Source of the DNA: Datura wrightii
Lineage: Eukaryota > Streptophyta > Magnoliopsida > Solanales > Solanaceae
Assembly: GCA_035772735.1 (NCBI GenBank)
Contig: JASDFA010000010.1
Location: forward strand, 90,729,001 to 90,793,000
DNA: 64,000 nucleotides
Direction: 5' to 3'
Positions 10,852-22,700 of this stretch are shown in pieces (the first letter of the stretch is position 1; each line of letters begins with the position of its first letter). The notes beneath the pieces were generated by a model. That model saw nothing but the letters and a program-made list of their open reading frames with translations, had not been told where the DNA came from and did no database searches. The translations under genes and the position numbers were made by a program.

Positions 10852-13286
10852 TGTAATACCCCGGAAGTGCCTAAGATTTGATTCGAGAGTTAAAAATTTA
10901 AAACTACTGAAATTGGAAAAAAAATGTCACTAAATGAGGGGTGTAACGACTCGTGGTTGGAAACCATGAGCGGTTGTTGCCATTCGTGGTTTAAGGAGTC
11001 TTGGGTGGCCGTGGAAACAACGACCTATATAACGACTCATTGTAGGAAACAATGAGACGTCGTTTGTAGTCGTGGTGAAGAGTGGGCCTTATCATAGGGG
11101 TACATAATGGGCCGCCCAACAACCCATCATTAGGAATAACGACTCGTTGTCAGCAGTCATCGTCTGAATGGTCAATCTTCCAGTGGGCTTAAGGGATAGA
11201 TACAACGACTCGTTGAAGGTAACAACGAGTTGTTGTGAGACTAGTTGTGAAGTAGTTCAGAAATTCAAAGGGGCAAACAACAGTCGACTTGATGACCCGT
11301 TGGTCTAAAGGACGAGTCGTCATGTCTATCCGTGGTTTGATTCCAGAGGCTAGTTCTCAACAAATGCTTATGACAGGCCATACCACGAGTCATCGTTTCG
11401 TCCAACGACTCATTGGTACGACCCGTCGGATCGACCTGGACAGTCTTCAGGGAAGATTCATTAAGGACATCTTTGACTTTTTCATGCTATAGGACCTTAA
11501 ACTGCGTTGTTTTAGCATAGGAAAGGAGGGTTTTAGGGGGGGCTAATCTATTCTAAGTCCTAATTCATGCATGCAAGAGTACAGAAAGGTGATCGTAGGT
11601 TGATTCAAGGTTTCCTTCTTCAATTCCTTCCAATTTCTTTTGGGCATTCAAGGGAGAGTAAGAATCAATTATTTTCAGGTATGTAAGGTTTCAAATAGGT
11701 GTTTCTCCCACACCCATGCCCATTCCATATCAATTTACAAAAATCTATCAACAATTCATTGGGATTTAATTCAATTCTTATGAAAATATTATTATTTATT
11801 TATGGGCTTTTATGATTTACGAATCTCATGGATTTTGATCAGGTTTTTTCAATATATTTCACTTATAAAATCATAAATTTCAATTTCTATTCAATTAAGC
11901 CTACTTATGGATGATCTACGATCATTTGATTTATGATCTCTTCTGCGATTGTTGATATTTACGATCCCAACATGATTTCTGGTTTGAAACATGCAGTCAT
12001 TTACATGCCCAACATGATTTGATGATTTACAAGTTATGTTCATGACTTCAAGTATGCATGGGCTTTACGATTTATGCACTATAAATGATGAAAAGCATGT
12101 TTTCAAGTTACCCAATGTTTATAAGCATATTTTCGAATGAATTGAGCATTGTAAAGAATGGCAAAGTATTGGGCATTGCCCACATATTCATGAATGATTT
12201 ACGATTTATGAAACGGATCTCATGATTTATCGATTTATGATGTTGGCCGACTAAAAGGGCCTTTGTTTCTTGGCTAATCATATTTAATGGGGATCAATGA
12301 ATGTTGAATGTCACATTTTAGCCAATGAATCTGCATGATGTTATTAATTTACATATGAGCCTATGTGCATGTTTTTGGGAGCCGTGTCTAGCACCGAGCA
12401 GCCCCACGTTCAAAGGACTATGTCGGTGTCTGATAACCATGTGCCACCATGGATTTATAACGATTCATTACAATGATAATGTTCCCCTCTTTTCGTGATA
12501 TCACATAATGCACATCCCTTGCCTGGCAAGCCAGGGCGGCTCTGGCCACTTGAGTGAGATAGTTGGAGCATCATGAACGGCTCTACCATGATGGTGTCGG
12601 TTATGACGAGTCCTACCATTGTTCCAAATGTTTTAATGCATTTTTATATTTATGATATTGGCTCAAGTGATGATTTGATAAATTTTCTCTTGTGAATATG
12701 CAAATGGACGTTTTATGAATAATTTAAAAACCTTGAGCCTCACATTATGTTACAATGATTATGATCTAAGCATGAAGTTCCTTTCTTATGATGTTTTTAT
12801 GAGTTTTTATGCATTTTAAATGTTCGTTTTACTTATCTTGCATACTCAGTACATTCTACGTACTGACCGCATACTTTCTATACTGTATCGTTTCATGATA
12901 CAGGACCCGACTATCAGGCTCACTCTCCTCAGTAGCTCTTCAGAGTTTGCTATCAGCTTATTTGGTGAAAACCTCATGATCTAAGGGCCATATGTTCAGA
13001 CTCTATTGTTCTCTTTCAGTTTTAGTATTTAGGGTTAGTTGGGGTATTGTCCCATCAATCTGTCTTTCATGAGTAGAGGCTTTTCAGACTATAAGTTGTA
13101 TTCAGCCATCATGTATGAATCATGTATTGTCTTTTCTCCATTATTATGCCATGATTTCATTTTCTCATGTTAAGTCTTCCACTTATGTGAATGAATTAGA
13201 TGTATGCTCATGCCATGGGTCGACTTGGGGTCTCTCGGGGCTCCTTGTCCGCTGTTATGATCCGGGTCTATGTTCCGGTCATGACA
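10852..13286 (+). repeat. 3' LTR of gypsy element B
   Basis: The LTR runs from TGTAATACCCCGG just after the polypurine tract to GGTCATGACA, giving 2,435 bp with TG...CA ends. It aligns with the truncated 5' LTR at 4,104-5,955 and, in reverse, with the LTR of element C (13,659-16,014), which starts on its minus strand with TGTAATACCCCGC. Its first 600 bases carry an array of ACGA(C/G)TCGT pseudo-palindromes. The sequence after 13,286 is not genomic flank but the gag of element C, and no matching target duplication remains because B's left end is lost. Confidence 0.85.
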
Positions 13287-13449
13287 CCTGCGCTAGCATT
13301 TAAATAACTGCCCGGAATTTAGCATGGGCAACAAGCTCCCGTGCATGGTGCTCCTAGAATGGTAGGGCTTGTTGGTGCTCGTCTCCATTGCCATCCTCGT
13401 GGCCATTTCCATTTCCTTTCCTCCTACCGTTAACTCTGTAGGGATCCAT
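13287..13449 (-). pseudogene. Element C gag, first ~54 codons only
   Basis: This is the N-terminal part of a gypsy gag on the minus strand. The ATG at 13,449 opens MDPYRVNGRRKGNGNGHEDG, closely related to the gag start of element B (MPPCRVNVIRNGNGNG). One in-frame stop follows after about 31 codons, then a stretch comparable to B's KHAPKPTAHIEFRETIQMLAQ region, and the gene is cut at 13,287 exactly where the LTR of B ends. The rest of gag and all of pol of this copy are absent from the window. Confidence 0.75.
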
Positions 13450-13642
13450 GATTCTGCAATTGCGAATAGCACGAGTTAGAAGGATAGGGATACATTTTAT
13501 CACATGACATAGATCTTGAAAGAAGGGAACATTTCCTAAATGTCTCATAGCCTCTTCATCATAAGTGTGGCTTGCTTCACACCCATGAAAAAGACTCCAC
13601 TCTATGCGGCTTTCAGACACCTTAGGACACTTCAAACCTATT

Positions 13643-13654
13643 ACTCTGATACCA
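13643..13654 (-). other. Primer-binding site of element C
   Basis: The minus strand reads TGGTATCAGAGT, the tRNA-iMet type primer site with one mismatch, four bases inside the LTR edge at 13,659. The leader between it and the gag ATG resembles the leader of element D at 49,763-49,975. Confidence 0.8.
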
Positions 13655-13658
13655 AGTT

Positions 13659-16014
13659 TGTCACGACCCGAACATAGGCGCGGATCGAGACACGGGACAA
13701 GGAGCCCCAAGACACGCCAAGTCAACCCATGGAATGAACATACATCTAACTCAATCAAATCAAGTGGAAGAATTAACATAATAAACATAGCGGAAGTCTA
13801 GCATAACATATGATCCATAAATACAACACGAGTCTGAAGCTGAATACATTTTATTTTCTGAAAAGCCTTTAAGTCTGATGAGTTGATGGGACAAGACCCC
13901 AACTAGCTCTCTAAAGCTGAAAACTGAAAATACTCAATCATAACTGAAATAAAGAGGGGCCTTCGACAGATGAGGACTCACCAATAGGGATTGATGCTAA
14001 CTCCGAAAGTTGGCTAGCGGCGGGGATGAGGCTAAAGATCGGAGCCTGTATCATGAAATGATACAGCATAGAGTATGCGGTCAGTACGTGGAATGTACCG
14101 AGTATGCAAGGTAAGTGAAACCGCTTAAATAAGTAAAATCATTTAAAACATGCATAATGTAAAGCATAATCAAAATAAGAATATGAGAGTAGGGCTTGCA
14201 TGCTATTTTTTGAAATCATGAACTGAACATAACATAACATCATAACTGAATCAAATGACCCAAAGCTTAAATCTGATAATCATAAGTAAAACTGAACATT
14301 GGGTTAAACCTCTTTTAGAACATATATATATATATATATATCTTGAGTGATAAACATGCATAACTGAAATAATGAGGAATAATGGGAGACTCGTCATATA
14401 ACCGACACGCCACAATAGAGCTTAAGTGGTCCCAACTATCACATTCAAATGGGTAAAGCCGTCCAAAGCCTTGTCAGGGCTAAGGACGATACCATGATAT
14501 CGATATCAAGCTTGAGGCCCAATCAGGGCAGGGGATAGCCCACAAGGGAGGTCCCAAAGTAGTGTGTGTATATATATAAGTAATAACCTACATTGGAGCA
14601 TAGTTCTGAGGCATAGGTTGATCGACCCTTAGCCGACTCGATGCTAGACACTACTCCCAAAACTTGCATATGCTCTCCATCATTTTTCAACGATGCTCAC
14701 CATCGTCTATTGACAGAGCTCAATAATCAAATTCATCTCAAATTTGAAATCATATATGAGAAGCTTTAGCTCAAACCATACCACAAGCTGAAAATAATTG
14801 AAAAACTTCACTCCTAAACCATGTGGTAAGCTTAATTTGAGAAATCATAAATCATACTTGAAAACATGATTATAAACATGGGTAACTTGAAAACATGCTT
14901 TTCATCAATAATATCTCATCATAAATCTCAACTTTCATGAACTTCTCATAAATGGGCATTTTAATTTATAAAGCTTGAAACATGATTTTAATGGAAAATA
15001 ACGTAAAACTTGCCCATGATTCATAATTCAATAGTAAAAATACATTTAGGTCATACCCATATAGAGAATAGAAATTTCATTCATGGGGTTAAAACCCCAT
15101 AGAATCAACATATGAATTTTCATGATTTAGAGAGGGATTGGACATGGGTGTGAACGGATTCATCCATTCATAACCCCAAATACCTAGGAAAGAATTGATT
15201 TTACCCCTCCTTTATTTCCCAATGAAATATTGAAGAAAAGCTTGAAGAAAGACTAAATTGATCACCTTCTAAGCTCTTCAATTTGCATGCATGGATGAGA
15301 ATGAGGCTAGAATAGATTTACCCCTCATAAAATACTTTATTTCGAGCCTTAAACGACATAGTTTAGGACCCTAGGACTTAGGAATGATGAAAATACCCTT
15401 AATAAATTTTTTCCTGAAAATTCTGCACTATTAGTGACCACGATCGATCCTATGGGTCGTACCTGGATACCACGAGTCGTGGTATCCGTCCATTACATCC
15501 TCTGTGATTTCTTAACCTTTCAGATTCTAATACCACTACTTGACAGGACGGGTCATTACATTAAACGACGTTCCCTTGAATCCTCCCATTACATTCCCTG
15601 ATGACCTGCATCTGGACTTCCCACGAGTCACATCATGAATTGTGCCCACTTCCAACGAGTCGTGGTTTCAATCCATCACTTCGACTAGAGAGTTTCCTAC
15701 TCTTTCCCATGGGAAGTCACCACGACTCGTTGTTACTCACAACGAGTCATTCTATGACTCGTACCATCCATCCCCTGGTACCCTGGTGACAACCAACGAC
15801 CATAACCAATGACTCGTTACATCAAACCATGGGTCATTTCTTAACCCGTTACTCCCAACTCTAAACCTGCAGTACCTCACCACAAACTCATCCAACGGGT
15901 CGTTGGTGGAACCAACAATCCGTACCATGACTCGTTCTATGAAAAATTTTCAAATTTCTGCCACTTTCCACTTTTAAATCCCGGGTCTAGTCTTGGGCAC
16001 TGCGGGGTATTACA
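13659..16014 (-). repeat. 5' LTR of gypsy element C
   Basis: This 2,356 bp LTR runs, on the minus strand, from TGTAATACCCCGC (16,014) to CGGGTCGTGACA (13,659). It belongs to the same family as the LTRs of element B in inverted orientation. It includes a short (TA)n run at 14,321-14,341 and, near its U3 end (15,430-15,930), a dense set of ACGAGTCGT / ACGACTCGT motifs. Its right edge abuts the interior of the element E LTR, so C was inserted there. GTATA at 16,015-16,019 would be one side of the target duplication; the other side is lost. Confidence 0.8.
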
Positions 16015-16365
16015 GTATAGTCATCGAATAGGGACAAACTAGTCATTTGGATGAACCCTAGTTATCAATTTTACAAGTAAGCATTTGGATAGATCACGAG
16101 TGTAAGCCTGAAGTAGTTATGAACCCATGGGGAACAACTACCCTAGTTAATTGCAAATATTGATAAACAACAACCTATTTTCAATCTTGTTTTATAACTG
16201 TTTTTTATAAATCCCCTGTTTTAGAGATAACATACCTAAAAGAATAAATACTTGCATTAGTTTATCTTACCATATTCCCTGTGGGTTCGACTCCAATCTT
16301 TTTGGGTTCATTATTGACAACGTCCACTTCATACTTTATCAGGAGTGTGAGTTTGAGGGTTATCA
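16015..16365 (+). repeat. 5' LTR of Athila-like element E, 3' part only
   Basis: The segment aligns with 22,523-22,829 of the 3' LTR of element E (shared GTATAGTCATC, TAGGGACAAAC, CATTTGGATGAACCCTAG). It continues about 60 bases further to the terminal GGGTTATCA. The upstream remainder of the LTR is missing because element C interrupts it. Confidence 0.8.
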
Positions 16366-16370
16366 AAAAA

Positions 16371-16389
16371 TAGCGCTATTGCCGGGGAA
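16371..16389 (+). other. Primer-binding site of element E (tRNA-Asp type)
   Basis: TAGCGCTATTGCCGGGGAA, five bases after the LTR end, is a slightly mutated form of TGGCGCCGTTGCCGGGGA, the tRNA-Asp primer site known from Athila-type gypsy elements. Confidence 0.75.
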
Positions 16390-16516
16390 TATAGCTTAAG
16401 AATAGATTAATTTTTTGTGTTTAACTTTTAGTTGTTATTTCCTCACTTACATTTTCTTTTTCTTCCTTGATTAATTCAGGTTACAGCAAGGAAGCCTCAC
16501 CTAAAGAGCCACCTGT

Positions 16517-17394
16517 GTGAACACCCAGATGGAAGACAAGAGGCTTCTAGTGTCCAAGGGAGAGATGATGAATATTGATATTCTAGAAGCCATCTTGATG
16601 AATTATGAGGGAGACGGAGTACCGGGGTACATCAAATTGGTAAATGCTCTAGAGGGAATGGGGTCATATAACTTCAGACTAAAAAAGTTAGACCTTGACC
16701 TAAAGAACTGTGAAACCCCTCCAGCAAAACAATCAGTGGAGGTACCACCAGTTCTGGAGCTTAAGGCATTACCTCCCCACCTAAAATATGCATTCTTGGG
16801 AGAAAACAACACTTTGCAAGTAATTATTGCAGTCGACTTGACAGACTGGTAGGTAGAAGCTTTGGCTGCAGTATTGAAAAAGCACAAAAAGGCAATCGGA
16901 TGGACGATCGCTGACATCATCAGGATCCCTTTAGGCATATGCGCCCACAAAATCTAGCTTGAGCCGAATTGTGTACCAAGTATAGAGCATCAGCAAACTA
17001 AACCCACCGATGCGAGAAGTAGTGAAGAAGGAGAGTGTCAAGTGGCTAGACGCTAGTGTAGTCTACCCCATTGCGGATAGCAAGAGGGTATGTTCGGTAC
17101 AATGTGTGCCAAAGAAAGGTGGCATAACAGTGGTACCTAATGAGAAAAATAAGTTGATATCGACAAGACTAGCCACAGGTTGCGTGTATGCATGGATTAC
17201 CAAAAGCTCAACCAATGGATCCAGAAGGACCATTTCCAATGCCATTTATGGATCAGATGCTTGACAGGTTGGTAGGTAGAGGCTGGTACAATTTTCTTGA
17301 TTGTTATTCGGGGTACAATCAGATCTTTATAGCCCCGAAAGACTAAGAGAATACCACCTTCACTTGCTCGTATGGAACATTCACATTTAGGAGA
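16517..17394 (+). pseudogene. Element E pol, linker and N-terminal reverse transcriptase
   Basis: This is the beginning of the surviving polyprotein of the Athila-like element. Seen: the linker with CETPPAKQSVEVPPVLELKA and LPPHLKYAFLGENNTL (16,712-16,810), a stop at about 16,850, then KKHKKAIGWTIADI, EVVKKESVKWLDASVVYPIADS (17,013-17,080), VPKKGGITVVPNEKN and, after a frameshift near 17,180, MDYQKLNQWIQKDHFPMPFMDQ in another frame. No gag or protease can be found between the PBS and this region, so the element is a deletion derivative. Several stops and frameshifts make it inactive. Confidence 0.75.
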
Positions 17395-17868
17395 ATGCCC
17401 TTTGGGTTGTGTAATGCACCAGCCACATTCCAGCATTGTATGATATCGATATTCTCAGATATGGTAGAGGATAATATTGAGGTATTTATGGACTACTCCT
17501 CAATTGTGGGCGAATCATTTGAATCTTGCCTCAAGCATTCGGAAAAAGTGTTGAACAGATGCAAAGAACCTAATTTGGTCTTAAATTGGGAGAAATGTCA
17601 CTTCATGGTCAAAGAAGGAATAGTGTTGGATCACAAAATCTCTGGAAAGGGGATAGAGGTGGACAAGGCGAAAATTGAAGTAATAGCTGGGTTGCCACCG
17701 CCTATTTTTATAAAGGGGGTCAAAAGTTTTTTAGGGCATGCAGGATTCTATAGGAGGTTCATCAAGGACTTTTCAAAAATTGCTCAACCACTGTGCAAAC
17801 TGCTTAAGAAGGAGGTGATGTTCGTATTTGATGAGGTATGTCTAAAGGCCTTTGAATTCCTGAAGTAG
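17395..17868 (+). pseudogene. Element E reverse transcriptase palm and thumb
   Basis: This longest open part of the element E RT (157 codons) begins MPFGLCNAPATFQHCM. The catalytic box, normally FMDD in this lineage, reads FMDY (residues 31-34), so the second metal-binding aspartate is lost. Downstream are LVLNWEKCHFMVKEGIVLDH, KGIEVDKAKIEVI, FLGHAGFYRRFIKDFSKIA and the start of the RNase H connection. The phrase set is typical of Athila/Tat (non-chromovirus) gypsy elements. A TAG at 17,866 interrupts it before RNase H. Confidence 0.85.
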
Positions 17869-18360
17869 AAACTCACCACTGCTCCTATTATTATAGCTCC
17901 AGAATTGTCTCTCCCATTCGAGGTAATATGCGATACTAGTGGGTGGCTCTTGGTGAAGTCCTAGGCCAACTGAGAGCGAAGATTTTTCACCCCATCTATT
18001 ATGCCAGTAAAAAACTTAATACAGCTCAAAAGAACTACATGGTCACTGAATAGGAGCTACTAGCAGTGGTCCTTGCATTTGAAAAGTTTTGGGCATATTT
18101 TCTTTGAAATAAGGTAATTGTCCATGCAGACCATGCTGCCTAGAGGTATCTAATGTCTAAAAAGGATGCTAAACCCAGTCTGATCAAATGGGTGTTTTTG
18201 CTCCAAGAATTTGAATTTGAGGTGAAAGATCGAAAAGGAACATAAAATCAGGTAGCCGATCACTTATCTAGACTACAGTCTGAGGTTAGAGCAAAAGATG
18301 AGATTAATATCAATGATGCTTTCCTAGATGAACAGGTATTGACTGCATCCCAAATTTGAT
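17869..18360 (+). pseudogene. Element E RNase H remnant
   Basis: Degenerate RNase H readable in shifting frames: LTTAPIIIAPELSLPFEVICDTSG, then NYMVTE-ELLAVVLAFEKFWAY near 18,035-18,100, VHADHAA near 18,122 and WVFLLQEFEFEVKDRKGT near 18,190-18,245, ending in QVADHLSRLQ. Several stops and frameshifts are present. The order RT, RNase H, integrase is normal for gypsy. Confidence 0.7.
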
Positions 18361-19639
18361 CCCTTGATTTGGTGACTATGCAAATTATTTGGTGAGTAAC
18401 ATGATTCTAGCAGACATGACGCCCCAGCAATGGAAGAAGTTCCTATTTGATGCTCGGAGATACTATGTAGATGAACAATATCTATTCAGCATTTATGCAG
18501 ATGGGTTTATTCGGAGATGTGTGCCAGAGATAGAGATGTTGAGCATTCTAGAGGCTTGCCACTCATCCCCAATTGGGGGTCATCATAGTTGTATTCGAAC
18601 TGCGTATAAAATTTTATAGTGCGGGTATTATTGGCCCTCTATCCACCAAGATGCTTACGATTATGCCAAGTCATGTGATCAGCGCCAAGGGCAAGGTGTC
18701 ATTACTCATAAGCATTAGCTACCATTGACCCCTATCCTGGAAGTAGAGTTATTCGATGTATGGGGTATTGACTTCATGGACCCATCTGTTAGCTCATATG
18801 GGATGAAATACATATTGGTGGTTATGGAATATGTCTCCTATGGGTGGAGGATATTGAACTTCCTAACAATGAAGGAAAAAGTGTCACAACATTTCTATGG
18901 AAGCACATATTCACTAGGTTTGGTACTCCCAGAGCAATCATCAGTGACGGTGGATCACACTTTTGCAACTTCCACTTTAGAACTCTACTGAAAAAATTCA
19001 ATGTGAAGCATAAGGTGGAAACACCTTACCATCCTCAATCAAGTGGGAAGGTAGAAGTGTCTAACAAGGATTATTCTGGCCAAAACGGTGAATACCAATC
19101 GGACAGATTGGTCTAGGAAGCTCAATGATGCATTGCGGGCATATCGAACAACTTATAAGACCCTCATCGGATCATCTCCATATCAATTAGTCTATGGAAA
19201 GTCATGTCATCTACCGGTAGAGTTAGAGCATAAGGCATTATAGGCTCTGAAAAAGATGAACTTAGATTGGAATAAAGCAGCCAAGTTGAGATTATACTAG
19301 ATCAATGAGTTAGATGAATTCCATCTTCGAGCTAATGAGAGTGTAGTCATTTATAAATAAAGAATGAAGATCCATCATGACAGGAAGATTGCAAAAAGGG
19401 AGTTCAACATTGGTGATTTGGTCTTACTGTTTAATTTAAGGCTCCGTCTGCATCCCGATAAATTGAAATCTAGGTGGATGGGACCATATAGAGTGGTGAA
19501 TTTGTCCCCATATGGTGCTGTGGAGCTTGAAAATAAATACGGTAAGAGGTTCAAGGTGAATGGGCAAAGGATAAAGCTAAATCTGGGAGACACTGAAGAG
19601 ATAAGAGGGATAGAGTCGGTGTACCTTGATGACGCCTGA
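18361..19639 (+). pseudogene. Element E integrase remnant
   Basis: This is the integrase of the Athila-like element. Seen: the zinc module (ILEACHSSPIGGHHS near 18,545, then KSCDQRQ where the second cysteine is replaced), the first catalytic Asp in WGIDFMDP near 18,762, the second in IISDGGSHFCN near 18,938, and Glu in SSGKVEVSNKD near 19,045. After stops, an open 91-codon C-terminal part (19,364-19,639) has the KIHHDRKIAKREFNIGDLVL and SRWMGPYRVVNLSPYGAVE features. No env-like ORF follows, and only 160 bases separate it from the 3' LTR. Confidence 0.8.
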
Positions 19640-19787
19640 ATGATCAAGGAAGTTACGTCGTGCTGTGATGTTAAATCAGGCACTACATAGGAGGAAACCC
19701 ATGGAAGGTGAAGTCTAAGTAGCCACAGGTATTCCCCTTTCCCTTATGCTTATGTATTTTATGCTTCGGGGATGAAGCATGTTTTTC

Positions 19788-19798
19788 AAAGGGGGAGA
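19788..19798 (+). other. Polypurine tract of element E
   Basis: AAAGGGGGAGA immediately precedes the 3' LTR start TGTACTTGTATTTT at 19,799. Confidence 0.75.
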
Positions 19799-22700
19799 TG
19801 TACTTGTATTTTTTGGGATTTTTTATTCATTCGAGGATCTTCCTTGTCATGTTTCTTTTCCCTCAGACATTCTATCTAGCAAAACCGGCATGTTTAGGTT
19901 GTTTTTGTTTAATTAAAAGTAGCCTAGACAACCAATAAATGCACTAGTTTGATTTTTTTGAAAAAATTGACCCTGTTGAAAATTTTGGATGTTAGTTGTG
20001 TAGTTTAATTGCAATTGCATGACTTCTGTAGATCTTTGTATGGCATTTAAATTATGAGCATGAGTAGTTGTAGTTTAGCTGTGCAAGAACTGGATAGGCA
20101 GATTCAATGCAAACCGGTACCATGAGTGAGTGAGTTTGGATACCTAGTTCAATACTGCATTAAGGATCTAGAACTTGCCCGGTTGGTCTTTGCATAGGAT
20201 TTAGGATATTTGGTTAGGAGATGATCATAGGTTGTTATTGATTTTTTGAGCCACTTTAGCTTAAATGACCCTACCAAATAATGATGAATCTCTTGATCCA
20301 AATTTTGAGCCTTATATAAACCATTTCTCTTTGATTAACCTACTAACCTTATCCCATTTTTTATAATGAACCTGTTTTGATCCTGATTCCTCCTTGAATA
20401 TTGTGAACCTCAACCCAGGCAAAATGCCTAAGTTGAGAGTGTCTATAGTAGGGGTGCATAGATTGTGGGGAGGTGAAAAGGGGAAAGAAAGGAAAAAGGG
20501 TTAAAAATGAGGTCTTGTGTGACAAGAAAAGAAAAAAGAGCTGAAAAAAGAAAAATTAAAAAGAAAATACAAGAAAAAAAGGATGAAAAAAATGAAAAAA
20601 ACACAGCACACCCATAGATTGCACGTAATTGGAGAAAAGGGAGGAAAGAATTGAAAAATTGAAAAAAATGGGGTGAAAAGTGTAAAAGTTGAGACACAAG
20701 AATATAGTGCCAAGGAGGGTTTAGTCACTTATTCCAATATTTACTATACCCGACCCCGAGCCTACATTACAAGACGAATAAAGTCCTATCGTGATTTTTT
20801 GTTTAGTTTTCGAAGAGCCAGAGTGGAGAAACTAGGGCAAGCCTATGGTATCCGATGTTCAGTATTTGAAACTTCTTTGGGAGAGTGAGAGTCCCATTTG
20901 TTTAGTCCCAAATTCAGTATTTTATATATTTGTAAGTGTTGGGGACTTCATTTGCTGTGAGGGTACCTGGTTTGTGTTATATTTTACCAATTAACTAAGT
21001 GAATAACATTGGTGATAGCTCAATTTTGCTGATAATTGGATGTCATATCTTTATCCCTGTATGTTATTGATTGTGGTTACATGTGTACATAGCTGGCTTA
21101 GTTTGAATAGAAAAAAGGTCAATAGCTGATTATGGTTCATAGTGCAAATTTTGTTGTGTTGGTTGTAGGTATTCTAGGTTTTGTTTCTAGTTAAGCATCA
21201 TTTTTAGTTTTTGTTTTTTTTCCTGAGAACATGCAAAAGTCTTAAGTTGAGGTGTTGATGTTCTATGAGTTTACAACACTTTCAACGCTTAAAACTGAAA
21301 AAATAACATGGATTCAGGTGTGTTTATATGGATATGAGGTACTTTTACTTTATTTTTAGCAAAAATAGATGTTGGAGCTGAATTGTACCAAAGATGGAGA
21401 AAAATACAGAAAAATATCTTAATACAGATCTCAATACGAGCAGTATAGAGAATCATGGAAAGGTCTAGGTGCAAATGATGAAGCAAAGACAAGTTACGGC
21501 TCATGGTACGAGGCGTTCCATCTTAGTATGAGTCATACCATGGCAGTCGTGGAATGTTCCAGGAGAAATTGCACAGGCCAAGTATGCTGGTGCGGGTGGC
21601 AATCACGAGTTGTGAAACCTACCTTAGATTCGTACCAAGGAACCGTGGAAAAGACTAGAAGATAGATAACTAGTAGAACTCTGGATCGAAGGTACAAGTC
21701 GTACCGTGCCATCGGTGGAAATTAATAGAAGATAGCAGCAATTGCAATATCAAGACATGGGAAGATTCTACGACTCGTAGGTTCTTGGTACGAGTCGTAT
21801 TATGTCTCAACACTTAGCCAAATTCAGTAGAAGCCAGCCAGTGTACGATTCAAGGTACGATCCGTATAATCTTGTTACGGGTCGTAGGTGAAGGCGGAGA
21901 CAGTTTTTGGTAGTTTCATGATTTACTTAAGAGAAGGTTCCAATTATTTTTATAAATACTTTTTAGGTTCTTTTCAGTAGAGAGAAGCGATTAGACACAA
22001 TTAGAGAGACAAGTTGTTGTGAATTATAATGCAAGTCTTAGAGATTTCTTGCTTTGATTTCCTCTTTGCTCTTGGATTATTCAACATCAATTCTTACAAT
22101 ATTCAAAACATGTGTTCTTTCAATCATCATTGTAAGTATTCAATTATGTGTTTGTCTATGAATACTAATAACAATCTTACAATCATGAGAGGCTAGAACC
22201 TCCACAATTAGATTTTTTGAGAACCATGGTGAATTAACAAACTAGGGTTACACAAAGTGATTCGAAACCAATTCTAAACACTTGTATTGTATTCTCTTTC
22301 ATATTTAATGTTTCTTAATGAAGTGAAACATTAAGACTTACCCGAATTCTTTACTTGCTTTAACCTGGAGAAGTAGAGATTAGAAAAAGAGAATTAAAAT
22401 AAAATGTTGATCTTTATGGGTCATTTTATGACTTAAGCTGCGGTGGCAGGATAGTTAATTTGGAACAAATTAATAATGGTTGAATTGAAATCAAACTCAT
22501 GAAATCTAACCCAGTAATTGAGTATAGTCATCCAATAGGGACAAACCAGTCATTTGGATGAACCCTAGTTATCAGTTCTACAGGTAACCATTGGAATAGA
22601 TTATGAGTGTAAACCCGAAGTAGTTATGAACCCATGGGGAACACCTAGCCTAGCTAATTGCAAATCTTGATAAATAAATCGATTTTCAATCTTGTGTTAT

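Noticed and set aside
10920..11420. A CRISPR-like array of short palindromic repeats
   Set aside because: The motif copies are degenerate, both orientations are mixed, spacing is irregular and the context is a plant LTR.
20443..20728. Phe/Ser-rich minus-strand frames resembling a membrane protein
   Set aside because: They arise from the purine-rich tract of the E LTR read in antisense.
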